Shown one piece after another: positions 23,911-35,601 of a stretch of DNA of 64,000 nucleotides (the first letter of the stretch is position 1; the number at the start of each line of letters is the position of its first letter). The notes below the pieces were generated by a model. It saw only the letters and a program-made list of their open reading frames with translations, was not told the origin of the DNA and did not search any database. This stretch comes from Panax quinquefolius (Eukaryota > Streptophyta > Magnoliopsida > Apiales > Araliaceae): assembly GCA_020205615.1 (NCBI GenBank), contig CM035153.1, positions 80,365,853 through 80,429,852 of the forward strand. Direction: 5' to 3'. The position numbers and the translations under genes are program-made.

Positions 23911-24899
23911 CATTTATGTCAGGCCTGGAGTTCACTTCGTGGCCTTTTACGACTTTATTTACATTCCATCCTTCATGGAGTTTACTTCGTGGCAGTTGAT
24001 CGCTTTTACAGCTTTATTTACATTTTGTCCCGCTTAGAGTTTACTTCGTGGCGGTTGATCATGTTCATATATATATATATTTACGACTTTTAGATATATA
24101 TAATCGCTATCGCTTTCCATACAAATTGCGATTCATGTGAGCTATGAATCATGTGATCACGAGTTCATCTCATCAATCTAGATTCGGTTTCCATGATGGA
24201 CATTTTCTGGCTGTAAGCAGCTTATACATTATTTTACAGTGTCTGAATTTCCTTGGATTGTTGTCATGCCCATGAGGAGCTCGACACTGCTGTATATTAT
24301 TTTCTCGAGAATGCTTCGCATCTCGAAAATAAAAGCAAACAAGCCGAACATTTAATAAATAAAATGAAAGTATGAAAAGGTCTCAATTCCTATTGAGCAC
24401 AGGGTTTGAAAAACCTCTTTTATAAAACTTCGTTGATATATCTTGGTTAAAACTGAATTTATCTATAAAATTAAAATCTTGTGTATATAGGTGCGAACGA
24501 GGCCTCGTACTACTTACAAATAATTGCACATTGATCCACACACACAGACACACATTCATATAACAATTTCTTTGAGAAGTGGCGGTCACCGTGGCAACAC
24601 GGATGTTAGGGGGTGCCTAACACCTTCCCTCTGCATAAGCAAGCCCCCGGACCCAACATGAATCTCGATTTCACAGACCCGTTTAGCAGTGTTAAATCAC
24701 TGGGTCAATGTGCAAACCTTTTTTGGTTGCGTTGGTGCAACCAGTTAAATACACCAACTGACGACTCTTAAAGTCCAATCGTCGACATTACACATGTCGG
24801 ACCTTTTTCACTTATTTTTTTCAAACAAATCTCACATTAACATGAGAACACCAAAGAACAAGTAACGAAAAGGGACACTCAAAAATCCCGACGTCGACA
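23447..24899 (+). repeat. T1 5' LTR, 5'-truncated
   Basis: It matches the 3' LTR from about 53056 to 56869, but without about 750 bp of the LTR start and with fewer copies of the internal minisatellites. It ends at GACGTCGACA (24899). It contains (TA)n at about 23844-23912 and a short version of the 60-bp repeat at about 23920-24060. The left edge abuts S RT. Confidence 0.85.
24297..24380 (+). promoter_or_regulatory. T1 5' LTR hairpin and decayed TATA box
   Basis: At 24299-24330 ATTTTCTCGAGAATGC and GCATCTCGAAAAT form an imperfect hairpin with a TTC loop, followed by AATAAA-like motifs. At 24371-24380 TATGAAAAGG aligns with TATAAAAAGG of the 3' LTR, so the TATA box here carries one mutation. 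Promoter placement is inferred from position within the LTR. Confidence 0.4.
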
Positions 24900-24920
24900 G
24901 GTGGCGACTCTGCTGGGGAC
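24900..24920 (+). other. T1 primer-binding site (tRNA-Arg type)
   Basis: GTGGCGACTCTGCTGGGGAC starts one base after the LTR. This is the kind of primer site known from Ogre/Tat elements and attributed to tRNA-Arg. T2 has the same site with one change. Confidence 0.8.
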
Positions 24921-25740
24921 TCCAGTAAGAGGGCTTAAGCCGCCATTACAAGCTTTTCAAAATTGTTATATACTTGTGTGTGAATGTTGAATTTACATTT
25001 ATGATGAATGTGTACGAATGCATCTTAATTACTGCACTGTTAAATATCTATATGTGATATTAGTGCTTCGAACATGTCATCATTTTGCATAAACGGTGAG
25101 ACTCATTGTATGTGAATGTATATTGTGCGGTCCCTCCATCAGGAGGCTATCCCGTCGGTGTTTGATTACTGAACTTGTGGGAAGGATGATTCCCCGGGGC
25201 TCAGGAAAGGCACCACTCAGATTCGCTCCAGTTGAAAGACCGGATTAACTTCCCGTCGAGTAGATTGCGATGATCCAGGAACCTTCATATTGAAAAGCAG
25301 CGAGAGTAACCCTAAGATAGGTCAGCCTCTGATAAACCAAACGCGGAGGAAAGTCTCTTCATACTTTCCATTTTAAATTACCTGTAAAAACATTTACTTG
25401 TAATTATATTACATGCTCATTCATATGTAATGGAAAATATGAAGAATATCTGTGCATGCATGACATGTTATCAATTAACAACCGATTTTGCAGGACAAAA
25501 TTCCTAAAACGGACATGTTATGATAACATTTACATTACCCTAAGACTAAACTACATAAGTCTTTTGTAGGGAAGCAATTGGGCCTGTTACCCGCTCAAAC
25601 TCCAAAAAGGCCCCAACTCACTGACCAATCATGTCTTCTTGACCAGGTCTAATCTTTGTTTCCCTAAAAGAATTTGTCGGATTGAGTAAAAAAATTATAG
25701 ACTTGGCCATTCTACTGAAAAAATTACACGATCTACTCGA
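24921..25740 (+). other. T1 5' leader
   Basis: No convincing coding frame. Parts match, in reverse complement, the T2 leader at 60267-60566 (for example the GGTCCCTCCATCAGGAGGC block near 25130). It is untranslated leader between primer site and gag. Confidence 0.6.
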
Positions 25741-25913
25741 GTGCGAAGATACCTACACATACAGAATACTCTACACAAGGAGGAGTCCAAGTGCGGAAAA
25801 ATAATTCCAGAACATCAGTTGGATACAACCAACAAAGACCCTGAAAACACCCATCTCAGAGGAGATCCAGACAATGGTGATATTAGGAAGAAGGTCCTCC
25901 AAATGGAGGAAAC
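25741..25913 (+). pseudogene. Probable start of T1 gag
   Basis: A short frame reading polar sequence (DPENTHLRGDPDNGDIRKK, VLQMEE) up to the exact point where the copia LTR begins. The next T1 sequence, at 39365, is late gag, so roughly a kilobase of gag is missing. No domain is recognisable; assignment rests on position only. Confidence 0.4.
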
Positions 25914-27780
25914 TGAAAGTAGTATGCACACAAGCCAATCATGTTTGATGATAAAGCATATACTTTGTAACAATCTTATTCATTTATTAATAAAAAGTAT
26001 TAATTTATTAGAGACTTTTAATTATCTACATGATACTGTTTTATAATATGTGATAAACCCATAGTTTTAAGCAATGCTTTTAGAATAATGATGATGATCA
26101 TTCTAATGAGATCTAAATTCTTAGAAAGCTTAAAACTAAAATAGTTCCCAATCATTGGATTACTAAATTGGGGATTAGTGAATCCGGATAGATTGGTACA
26201 TACGTTGCTTGCTCATTGGATGAAGATGATTGATCTCATGATCATTTGTGTGGACACTAAAGCAAGTATGTGTAGGTGCTTATTAGAGAATAAGTTCATT
26301 TGAACGTGGCTCGCTAAGGAATACCTAATGGAGTTTTACTTGCACACGATAGGAATTCACGTAGTGATAGTAGTCAAGTGATCCTTGGACTTGAGATCAT
26401 CATAGTATCTTGTGTATGATGAGTTATACTTTGACTTATTCCTTAAGACCCTTAGGGTATATCAAAGGGTATGCTTGGGTATAATAAGTTGTACATGGAG
26501 ATAATGTATGATCGATAAAGAATCTACCACTTCTATTAAAAGAAGAGAAATGTCTATGTAATTCGATAAATGACAACCCATGAGTCATTGGCGTTATGCG
26601 AATGAAATTAGAAAGGAGTTTCTAATTTGCATTATTTGGTGTTGTGCATTTAAGGATCGAAATACATATAATTAAATAAAATAAGACTTGTGATAATTCA
26701 ATGTCTTATATTTAATTAGGACATTGTATGGTGGAAGGATTGAATTGTCTGGTAACTATTTACTCAAAGGTTCTTTAATGATTAATGTTGAAATCTATAT
26801 TATCTAGAAAGTCGTTGATCGCTAGGGAGGCTTATCCTATTGTAGAATAAATATTATTTATTTAAATAAATTAATTGTTTAATTTATTTATTTAAATAAG
26901 ATTAGAATTGTTCTAATTGATTTATTCACAACCTTTTAATATGGAAAACCTAAAGGGTCACACCATAAAAGGAAGAATAATTATTTAAGAAGTTAATGGC
27001 ATAATCGTAATAATATGTTATGTATATTTAATTTAATCTATGGTGATAGAATAAATTAAATAGCTTAATATTTATTATTTAATATTTTAAAATATTAAAT
27101 ATAAATTAATAAGAGTCTTATTAATATTATTACAATTATTATTATTTTAATTTCTAAAAGAGTTTAGAAATTACTTTAATATAAGTACTCTCATTTATTC
27201 CTAATTGGATTAGGAAGGAAAATTAGTTAAAGGAGTTTAATTAATTATCCCTAATAAGATTAGGGAGCTTAATTAATTAAAAGAATTTAATTAATTAAAT
27301 AAATCTCAATTCCTTAATTGTTAAGGTGAGTTGCCCACATCTATTAATAAGAGGAGTCTTATTATGGGTGAGGTGGTTGTTGACTTTTACAATATACGTA
27401 ATTCCAAAAGTTGGAGAGTATGTTCCTTTCTATAGAGATAGAAAACTAGGGTTTGAGCCAAATACCCATCTTCTTAAATCCTTCTTCTTCCTTGGTGGAT
27501 CACCTCTAGAGGCCAAACACTTGGGTGACTAACGTTGATCAAAGGAAGGAACCAAAACCGGTGGATTCAAGTTGAACGCGAAAAGGGATTGGAGGTGAAC
27601 TTGTACCTGAGGAAGCTTGGATCTTCAAGGGTATGATTCTTGTTCTTTCTTTTTCGTTTAAGTAATAATTGTGCATAAAGGGTGATCCGGGTATATGGTT
27701 TGTAAAATTTTAAACTCGATTTTTACGTTTAGCATTATTTTTTGCAATTTGAATGCGTTATGAATATTACAAACCTAACA
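25914..27780 (+). repeat. X 5' LTR
   Basis: It starts TGAAAGTAGTATGC and ends CCTAACA immediately before the primer site. It matches 37503-39364 along its length. It is AT-rich and non-coding. Confidence 0.88.
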
Positions 27781-27781
27781 G

Positions 27782-27794
27782 TGGCATCAGAGCC
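27782..27794 (+). other. X primer-binding site (initiator tRNA-Met)
   Basis: TGGCATCAGAGCC lies one base after the LTR end, one mismatch from the usual TGGTATCAGAGC of plant copia elements. Confidence 0.85.
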
Positions 27795-27895
27795 AAACCT
27801 TTATGCGAATTATTAATTATTTTAATTTGATATGTATATTGATATGTGTTTAGAACAATTTAATTGGGCATAATTTTATTGTATAAAATTTATTT

Positions 27896-27941
27896 AAAAA
27901 AAAAAAAAAAAAAAAAAAACGCGATTTTTTTTTTTTTTTTT
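27896..27941. repeat. A-tract/T-tract palindrome
   Basis: A run of about 24 A, then CGCGA, then about 17 T, in the X leader. It could fold into a long A:T hairpin and is a likely site of replication slippage or assembly error. Confidence 0.7.
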
Positions 27942-28145
27942 CATTATATCCGTGGTTATTCAAAAGATAAAGGTGACTCACGTGATGTATGATTACAGAA
28001 ATCATATGTATTATACACGAAAGCAATATGTTATACACGTGACATTCCTTTGTTATACACGTAAAAGCAAGATGACGTACTTATTTAATTATTGAAGGGA
28101 AGTTTAATTACATATATTATATATATAATATATATGTATTAAGTA

Positions 28146-28176
<31 letters not shown>

Positions 28177-28346
28177 ATGTTTTAATTATTTTATTATTAA
28201 AATAAAAGCTTATTTTAATCTTAAAATAAAAAGTTTATTTTAATATTAAAATATAAAGTTTTTTAATTTTAAAATTAAATTTCATGCTAACTAATTAGAG
28301 TTGGAATTGGATTCCATGATAACTAATTGGAGTTGAAATTTGATTC

Positions 28347-28540
28347 TATTTTTCCTTAAATAAAGGAGTTTATTTAGATATGAAATAAGATTTCATATTA
28401 TTCAAAATAAAAGAGTTTATTTGTGAATAGGAAAAAGAATCGAGTCTTTCCTTAAGTAAAGGAGTTTATTTAGATATGAAATTAGATTTCATATCATTCA
28501 AAATAAAAGAGTTTATTTGTGAATAGGAAAGATAATCCGT
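28347..28540. repeat. 97-bp tandem duplication in the X leader
   Basis: Two units begin near 28347 and 28444; both contain AAAGGAGTTTATTTAGATATG and GAGTTTATTTGTGAATAGG. Shorter relatives (AAATAAAGGAGTTTATTTT) continue to about 28735. The rest of the leader to about 30050 has no coding frame. Confidence 0.7.
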
Positions 28541-29506
28541 GTTTCCTTTAATAATTTTTTTTATTACATGGAATTGGATTCCATAATTAATTAAAATAAA
28601 GGAGTTTATTTTGATTAAAGATTTTGATTAAAATAAAATAGTTTATTTTATTCAAAATTGGATAAATTAAAATAAAATAGTTTTATTTTGATTTAAATTT
28701 GGATTAAAATAAAGGAGTTTATTTTAATTCAAAATTAGATTTTATACTAACTAAATTTTGCCCATTAAATGATATCAATATATATATTAAATGTTTATTA
28801 TTCATAAGATGAATGTTATTTATTGATACGTATGGTGATGTGTATGAAAATAAATGGGATTGATTATGGACTATTGACCCGATGCGATTGGATTTTATTT
28901 TAGTTGGATGCATGAATGTATGGGTTTTATTAAATGGGGTCAAGTGCCTCGTCTTCTTTAATTTTTTTTTTAATGTAAATTCTAACTCCTCCCATGTACT
29001 TCCCTCGATCACTGGCGATCAAGGTTTCTATTTATTTTAAATAGTTTTGTAATAGGAATAGTTAGAATTAATTTTGAAAAATTAGAGATCAAGGAACAAG
29101 GAGCGCTTGAAGACCCGTTTGTAATGGAGCAGGATTTAAATGTAATAGTTATATTTAAATATTATTTCTTGCACCCCTGGGGTTTGACCTTTTGGTTCAC
29201 TTGGTGGCTCTAGTGAACCAAACTAGAATAAAAGTCCATAATCAATTCGGGTAGAATATAGTATTCTATATGTGCATGCTTATACTATATATATTATATA
29301 TTATGCAAACATGCTTAGCATGTTCATTAATATAATGCGTATTTATATATATATGTGCAATGCTGCGCTAAACAAGATGAGACAAATTAATAACAAACCC
29401 TCAATTTTTATATTAAGTCCTAAGCGTTCAAAGATATTTGGAATATCGAACGCGTTAAGCCTTCTAGCATGATAAAATTAATAGAGTATTAAATATTTAA
29501 TATGAG

Positions 29507-29803
29507 TTTGTTGTGACACCACAAGGCAAGTATTAAGTATTTAAGATGTTAATTTATCACATTTGATGCTTATAAAGAAAATTGAACAATATTATTTTGT
29601 TGTGTCACCACAAGGATGATATTTTTCTTTTTTGAATATATGGAATGCTAGGTCGGACTTAACTTGGATAATTTTGATTCGGATGTGCCACCACTTGATC
29701 AAAATAATCTAAGAGGCAAAAGAAAAGGAGTTGCATAGTTGATGTAATTGACAAAAGTTGTCTACCTATTTATTTATATATAGTTTGTTGTGTCACCACA
29801 AGG
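29507..29803 (+). promoter_or_regulatory. Four spaced copies of an imperfect dyad in the X leader
   Basis: TTTGTTGTGTCACCACAAGG or a close variant occurs at 29507, 29596, 29682 (degenerate, GATGTGCCACCACTTG) and 29784, spacing 86-102 bp. The core TTGTG..CACAA is self-complementary. The function is unknown; candidates are protein binding, RNA hairpins for packaging, or leader structure. Confidence 0.5.
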
Positions 29804-30059
29804 CTATATAAATTTGAAATGGGATCCTTATTCTCACTAGCAAATCTTTAATTAGATTTTGCCGAACTATATAAGTGAGGGTAATATAATTTGAAGAAAA
29901 TAGTGGGAGATACCAATTTAAAACAAGACCTAATTTATTTTGGTAATTAATAAAAGAATGTATGTTAAAATGTTGTTAATTACAAATTCATTTACAGAAT
30001 TTTACAATGTCTAAAATTACTATCATTTGCGAAGCATATTAGATGTTAAATTAACGGGG

Positions 30060-30836
30060 CATCAATTAAACGGATTGGTTAAGGAATTTGAGAATAGTTC
30101 TCATGGTTGAAAAGCTATCTTATGTCATTAATCGCCTATCCTCCTGCAATGGTTGCGAGATAATGCCTCGAGGAAGAGATTGCTACTTTTAGAAAGTGGC
30201 AAGATGATGCCTGATTAGCTCGATGCATCACGCTCGTATCCATGAGTAACAAGCTTGACGTCGGCTGAAACTAAACTGGATACTTCTACTATACTCCACT
30301 GCACATTAAGTAGTTGATGGTGAGGAAAGTAGGACTGATAGATATCAGATATCTAAGGAGCTCTTCCGATCTAGAATGGCCAATGTCACTATAGTATAGA
30401 CAAAAAGTTCTTAACATAATCAATTTGATTGATCAATTAGGACAACTGGTTTTGTCATGGATGGAGAGTTGAGCCAAGATTTGATCTTGCACTCACTCCC
30501 GGACTCCTTTCACAATTGTTGTGAATTTTTCATATGAACAAGCTAGATATCAGCTTCGTTGATTTGCTTAACATGTTGAAAAATGATGAGAGTCACTTTC
30601 GAACTAAGAAAGACCATGTCTTACTGGTAGGGGCCAAAGGATCTTCTGAAAAGAAGAACGATTCAAAGAAGGTTTATAGAAAGGCAAAAACAAAGGATAA
30701 TAAGAACAAAAGCGATACGGATAGCAAAGGAGTTTGCTTCCACCGCAATAAGCACAGACATTTGGAAAGAAAGCTGCAAGAAGCATCTTGCGAGGCTAAC
30801 CAAAGAAGCTTAGTGAAGTTTCGGTTCATAATCTGA
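30060..30836 (+). pseudogene. X gag, broken
   Basis: Copia-type Gag, collinear with Y gag but badly damaged. Recognisable pieces are RWQDDA-like and CITLVSMS-like words near 30200, VDGELSQDLILHSLPDSF near 30460-30510, and a tail ending in CFHRNKHRHLERKLQ (about 30735-30780), where the CCHC zinc knuckle is reduced to a few residues. Several frameshifts and stops interrupt it. The original product would form the particle and bind RNA. Confidence 0.75.
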
Positions 30837-30869
30837 TTTTTGTTCATGATTGAAATAAATTTTTCTTTA

Positions 30870-32985
30870 AGTCGAGGTTCTACTTGGGTATTGGATACTG
30901 ACTTTGGTTATCATAAATATAGATTTATGAAAGGACCAAATAGTAGAAAGCTAAACAAATATAAGTAATCCTATGTGTGGGAAATGAAGCAAAGGTTCTT
31001 TGCATTAGCCATAGAAACTTATAGTTTAGCAATCCCTACGAAGGCAAATCTATTAAGTCGATAAGTTGTTATTGTATTCCGATTACTTGTTAGAAACATT
31101 ATTTCCATTTTATTGTTGGACAATGAAATCTTTGGTATTATATTTAAGAACAATTGTTGTTCTATTTATAATAATAATAATGTTTTGTATAGAACTAGAA
31201 TATTACTTGATGGATTTTATATACTTGACTTACATGAAAATAATTTTGCAAATTGAATAAACTAGTATAAGAAAAGGAGATGATTATTCAAAGAGTTGAA
31301 TGTATGTATTTGTTGAAATACAAGTGTGAATTATTTGAAAGGTTCAAAGAATTCAGAAGTGAAACAAATTGGCAAAGTATTAAGATTCTTTGATTAGATC
31401 AAGGAATAAATACTTGAGCAATATGTTTCTAGATCATCTCAAATGGTTTTCTCATCTGGAAACATCCCGATCTGTGAATAATTGATTGATGTATCTGAAT
31501 GGAAAATTCGTACCTTGTTGGACATGGTGTGGTCCATAATGATTTTACCGACATTCCAGTATCCTTCTAGGGTCATATCCTAGAAATGGTTGCATATCTA
31601 CGGAAAAGGTAACCTCAAAATCCAGCCCGAAGACTCCATAAAAGTTATGGACAGGGAGGATTCCTAATCTTAAGTTTGTTAAGATAAGGGGTTCCAACTT
31701 ATGTGAAAAGGTTTCAAAAGGATAAGCTTGGGACAAGATTTGACAAGTGTCGATTTGTGGGACATCCTAAAATAAGTTTAGGGTATATGTTCTATAATTC
31801 TACTTAGCAAAAGGTGTTTGTTGTGAAACACGCTTCCTTCTAAGATAAAAGTGTTTATCATTAAAAGGGGCTAGTGGGAGGATAATAGATCTTGAAGAGT
31901 TCAAGAACCACAAAATATTATAAGTCAAATAAGAGGAACATGTAGATAGACCTATTATACCACAACTGAATCGTAAATCTGGAATAGTACCAAAGATACC
32001 TAGGAGGTATGGATTCATCATGGATGATGATGATGAGGTACACATCATAGAAGATGATGATCCAGAGTTACATTCGATGAGGTAAGACTTCTAGTGTGTA
32101 CAAAAGGGTCGATTAGGGAGCGTCGTGAAATTTCTAGTATTATATGTTGATATACTACGGATGAGGAATAACTTATCAATGCTACAATCGAAAAGATAAA
32201 GTTGTCTAAACATTCCTCCATGAATGGTTTGGGAAGAGTATATCTTAATTGGGGATAAAATCTATATAGATGAATACAAGAGGATGCTCGACTTAACCCA
32301 AGGAACGATATATTCATTTGATGCTAAAGTCGTTTAGCATGGCAAACTCGAGATGTCTCGTGTCGATGAGCTATGGAGTGTATCTCTCTTAATAGTCCCC
32401 ACAGGACTCTGAAAAGAGAGGTCGCATGAGTGACAATCATGTATGCAATGAAATGTACGAGACACGATGTTGATCAGTCATATTATGGAGAAGTTCACTA
32501 TGAGTCAGTGAAAAACATCTTAAAGTGCTTAACCAGCACTAAGGATGTGATCATATTCATGGTGGGTCTTAATTAAAACTAGAGGGCTTAACAGACTCAA
32601 GTTTTTCAGATGACGAGATCAAGATGATGAAAAAATCCACTTTAAGGTAAAAGCGTTATCTTGAGCAAAGGTGCGATGAATTGGAAAGGTTCCAAACAAA
32701 GAAAAGAGTTCTTTGGTTTAGTGATAAAGACAAAGTATATAGCTATAAATGAAGCTGCAAGTTGATTATTTGGATTAAAAGTTCATTACAGAACTAGGAA
32801 TAGTTCCTAAGTCTCATCTTGGATCTAAACATGTGTTGTGGCACTTTCATTTGATTATAAGAATCATTGAAAGATGGGAAATCACTATAGAGATGGTGGA
32901 CTCTCAAGAACAACATTACATATCCATTAACTAAAGCTTATCCAACAACAGGATAATCGTCACTTAGAGAAGAAGAGTATAAAAT
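30870..32985 (+). pseudogene. X pol, internally deleted
   Basis: Pieces in order: protease start STWVLDTDFGYH (about 30875-30910), where the third residue of the D-T-G motif is now Asp; integrase fragments to about 31560; the integrase-RT linker (about 31560-32085); then a jump into late RT at about 32090, so the RT N-terminus, about 0.5 kb compared with Y, is gone. The catalytic site reads YVDILR (about 32145), one Asp short of YVDD. An RNase H tail follows to 32980 and ends just short of the polypurine tract. At about 32985 it fuses directly to the leader of Y. Confidence 0.75.
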
Positions 32986-33018
32986 ACAATTAATAGAGTA
33001 TTAAATATTTAATATGAG

Positions 33019-33316
33019 TTTGTTGTGTCACCACAAGGCAAGTATTAAGTATTTAAGATGTTAATTTATCACATTTGATGCTTATAAAGAAAATTGAACA
33101 ATATTGTTTTGTTGTGTCACCACAAGGGCGATATTTTTCTTTTTTGAATATATGGAAGTGCTAGGTTGGACTTTACTTAGATAATTTTGATTCGGATGTG
33201 TCACCACTTGATCAAAATAATCTAAGAGGCAAAACATAAGGAGTTACATGTTGATGTAATTGACAAGGAGTTGTCTACCTATTTATTTATATATAGTTTG
33301 TTGTGTCACCATAAGG
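33019..33316 (+). promoter_or_regulatory. Four spaced copies of the same dyad in the Y leader
   Basis: Copies lie at 33019, 33108, about 33195 (degenerate) and 33297, with the same order and spacing as in X. Retention of all four in both copies, while nearby bases differ, is the only hint of function. Confidence 0.5.
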
Positions 33317-33539
33317 CTATATATATTTGAAATGGGATCCTTATTCTCACTAGCAAAAACTTTAATTAGATTTTCTTAACTATATAAATGAGGGTAATAT
33401 AGTTTGAAGAAAATAGTGGGAGATACCAATATAAAATAAGATCTAATTTATTTTGGTAATTAATTAAATGAATGTTTGCTAAAATATTGTCTTTTTACAT
33501 GCGAATTTTGAAAATGTCACATTCACTAATTTCAACTGC

Positions 33540-34376
33540 ATAGCATACTTGATGCTAACAAAACCGATCGGACCGAACTATATGGTGCAGTTAAGGAATC
33601 TGAGAATTGTTCTCACTTCTTTGAAAAGATTTCTTATGTCCTAAATTCGCCAGCATTACACCGCAAAGTTGCGAGAGATAGCCTCCGAGGAAGAGATTGC
33701 TACTTTTAAACAAAGGCAAGATGATGCATCTGTGGCTCGATGCATCATGCTCGCATCCATGAAGTAACGAGCTTGACGTCGAAGATGAAAAAACATGGAT
33801 GCTCCTACTATCTTCTTGCACCTTCGAGAGTTGTATGGTGAACAAAGTAGGGTACGCTAGATATGAAATATCTAAGGAGCTCTTCCGATCTCGGATGAAT
33901 GAGGGCACTACTGGTTGAGACTCATGTCCTAAAGATGATCAATCGATTGAACGTCTTGGACAAACTTGGGTTCGTCGTGGATGGGGAATTGAGTCAAGAT
34001 TTAGTCTTGCGATCACTCCCGGACACCTTCTCACAATTTGTTGTGAATTTTCACATGAATAAGTTGGATGTCGACTTGCACGAATTACTTAACATGTTGA
34101 AAGCTAACTGAAGGTCACTTCCCATCCAAGAAGAACCATGTCTTCTTGGTGGATGATTCTTCCAAGAAAAGGAAGAGGCCCAAGGTATCTTACGAAAGAA
34201 GAAATCCAAGAAGGCTAAGGGAAAGGCGAAAAAGTGAAGGATCAAAAAGAAACTGATCCAAATTTAGCAAAGGAATTTGCTTCCATTGCAATAAGCCGGG
34301 TCACTTCGAAGAGGAACTGCAAGGATTATCTCATGAGAACAAAAGCGTAAGAAGCTTGGAGAAGCTTGAATCCTAA
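33540..34376 (+). pseudogene. Y gag, broken
   Basis: Copia Gag with several frameshifts. Readable blocks are EEEIATFK then QDDASVARCIMLAS (about 33690-33765), HLRELYGEQSR (about 33820), RYEISKELFRSR (about 33858-33893), the clean block MINRLNVLDKLGFVVDGELS followed by HMNKLDVDLHELLNML (33899-34111), and a zinc knuckle start CFHCNKPGHF (about 34279-34308) that has lost its final Cys. The small gag scrap at 21215-21395 comes from the same family. Confidence 0.82.
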
Positions 34377-34379
34377 TCA

Positions 34380-35601
34380 AGGTTTGTTTATGATTGAAAT
34401 TAATTTTTCCGAAAAGTCAATCTTCTACTTGGGTATTGGATCTGGGATGTGGTTCTCACATATGTAATAATATCTGAGGGGTAGTCGAGAAGTAGAAAGT
34501 CGAAAGAGCAAGGATGAGGTCGTCCTACGAGTGGGAAATGGAGCAAAGGTTCTTTGCATTAGGCGTAGGGACTTATTGTTTAACCTTTCTACGAAGGCAA
34601 GTTCATTAATTTAAATAATTGTTATTTTGTTCCAAATATCATTAGAAACATTATTTCTATCTCTCAGTATTGGATATGGATGGTTTTAATATTATAATAA
34701 AGAACAACGGTTGTTCTATTTATAATGATAATGTTTTATATGGTGTTGGTAATTTGCGAAATGGACTTTATATACTTGACTTGCATGAAAATATATTTCA
34801 AATTGAACAAACTAAGAAAAGGAAAAGAGATGATGTTAATTATACCTTCATGTAGCAATTGTGAGACTCGGTCGTATTAATGAAACAAGATTATCCAAGT
34901 TGTATAAAGATGGGCTCTGAAGAGCTATCTCGATTATGAATCATATCCAACCCGTGAATCTTGTCTCATGGGTAAAATGACTAAATCTCCTTTTAGTGGA
35001 AAAGGAGAAAGAGTTACTGAGTTGTTAGCGTTGGTACACACAGATGTATGTGGACTATGACAACGACCTTACGAGGAGGGTATTCTTATTTTATTACATT
35101 CAATGTGACCACTCAAGATTTGGATATGTGTATTTAATGAAATACAAATCTGAATCATTTGAAAAGTTCAAAGAGTTCGAAGTGAAGTTGAGAAGCAAAC
35201 GGTAAGAGTATTAAGATTCTTGATCCGATCGATGAGGAGAATACTTAAGTGGTGAGTTTCTCGATTGTCTCAAAGAAAATGGTATAATCTCACAATGGAC
35301 TCCACCAGGGACACCACAGGATGAATGGTGTATCTGAAAGGAGAAATCGAACATTGTTGGACATGATTCGATCTATGATGAGTTTCTGAGCCTTCCGGTT
35401 TCATACGGGGATATGCCTAGAATCATACGCATACCTACTTAACAAGGTACCTACAAAATCCGTCCCCAAGACCCCATATATAGAAGTTATGGACGGGGAG
35501 GAAACCAATCTTAAGCATGTTAAGACTTGGGGTTGTCCGACTTATGTCAAAAAGTTTGAAAAGCGATAAAATCTGCAGACTAGATCGACAAATGTAGATT
35601 T
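34380..35601 (+). pseudogene. Y protease and integrase, broken
   Basis: The protease region opens with STWVLDLGCGSHICNN (about 34427), with Leu in the middle position where D-T-G or D-S-G is usual. A pre-integrase zinc region follows, damaged, near 34860-34990 (GKMTKSPFSGKGERV). Integrase core words are VHTDVCG (about 35035), KFKEF (about 35167) and a degraded NGVSER-type Glu region near 35325-35345. At least half a dozen frameshifts and stops are present. The family arrangement is protease, integrase, RT, RNase H, the Ty1/copia order. Confidence 0.75.

Noticed and set aside
24900..24920. A tRNA gene
   Set aside because: Only the 3'-end complement of a tRNA is present, next to an LTR end; this is a primer-binding site.
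27326..27532. 68-codon plus-strand frame
   Set aside because: It lies inside the X LTR just before the primer site, and the matching part of the Y LTR has diverged without keeping it open.
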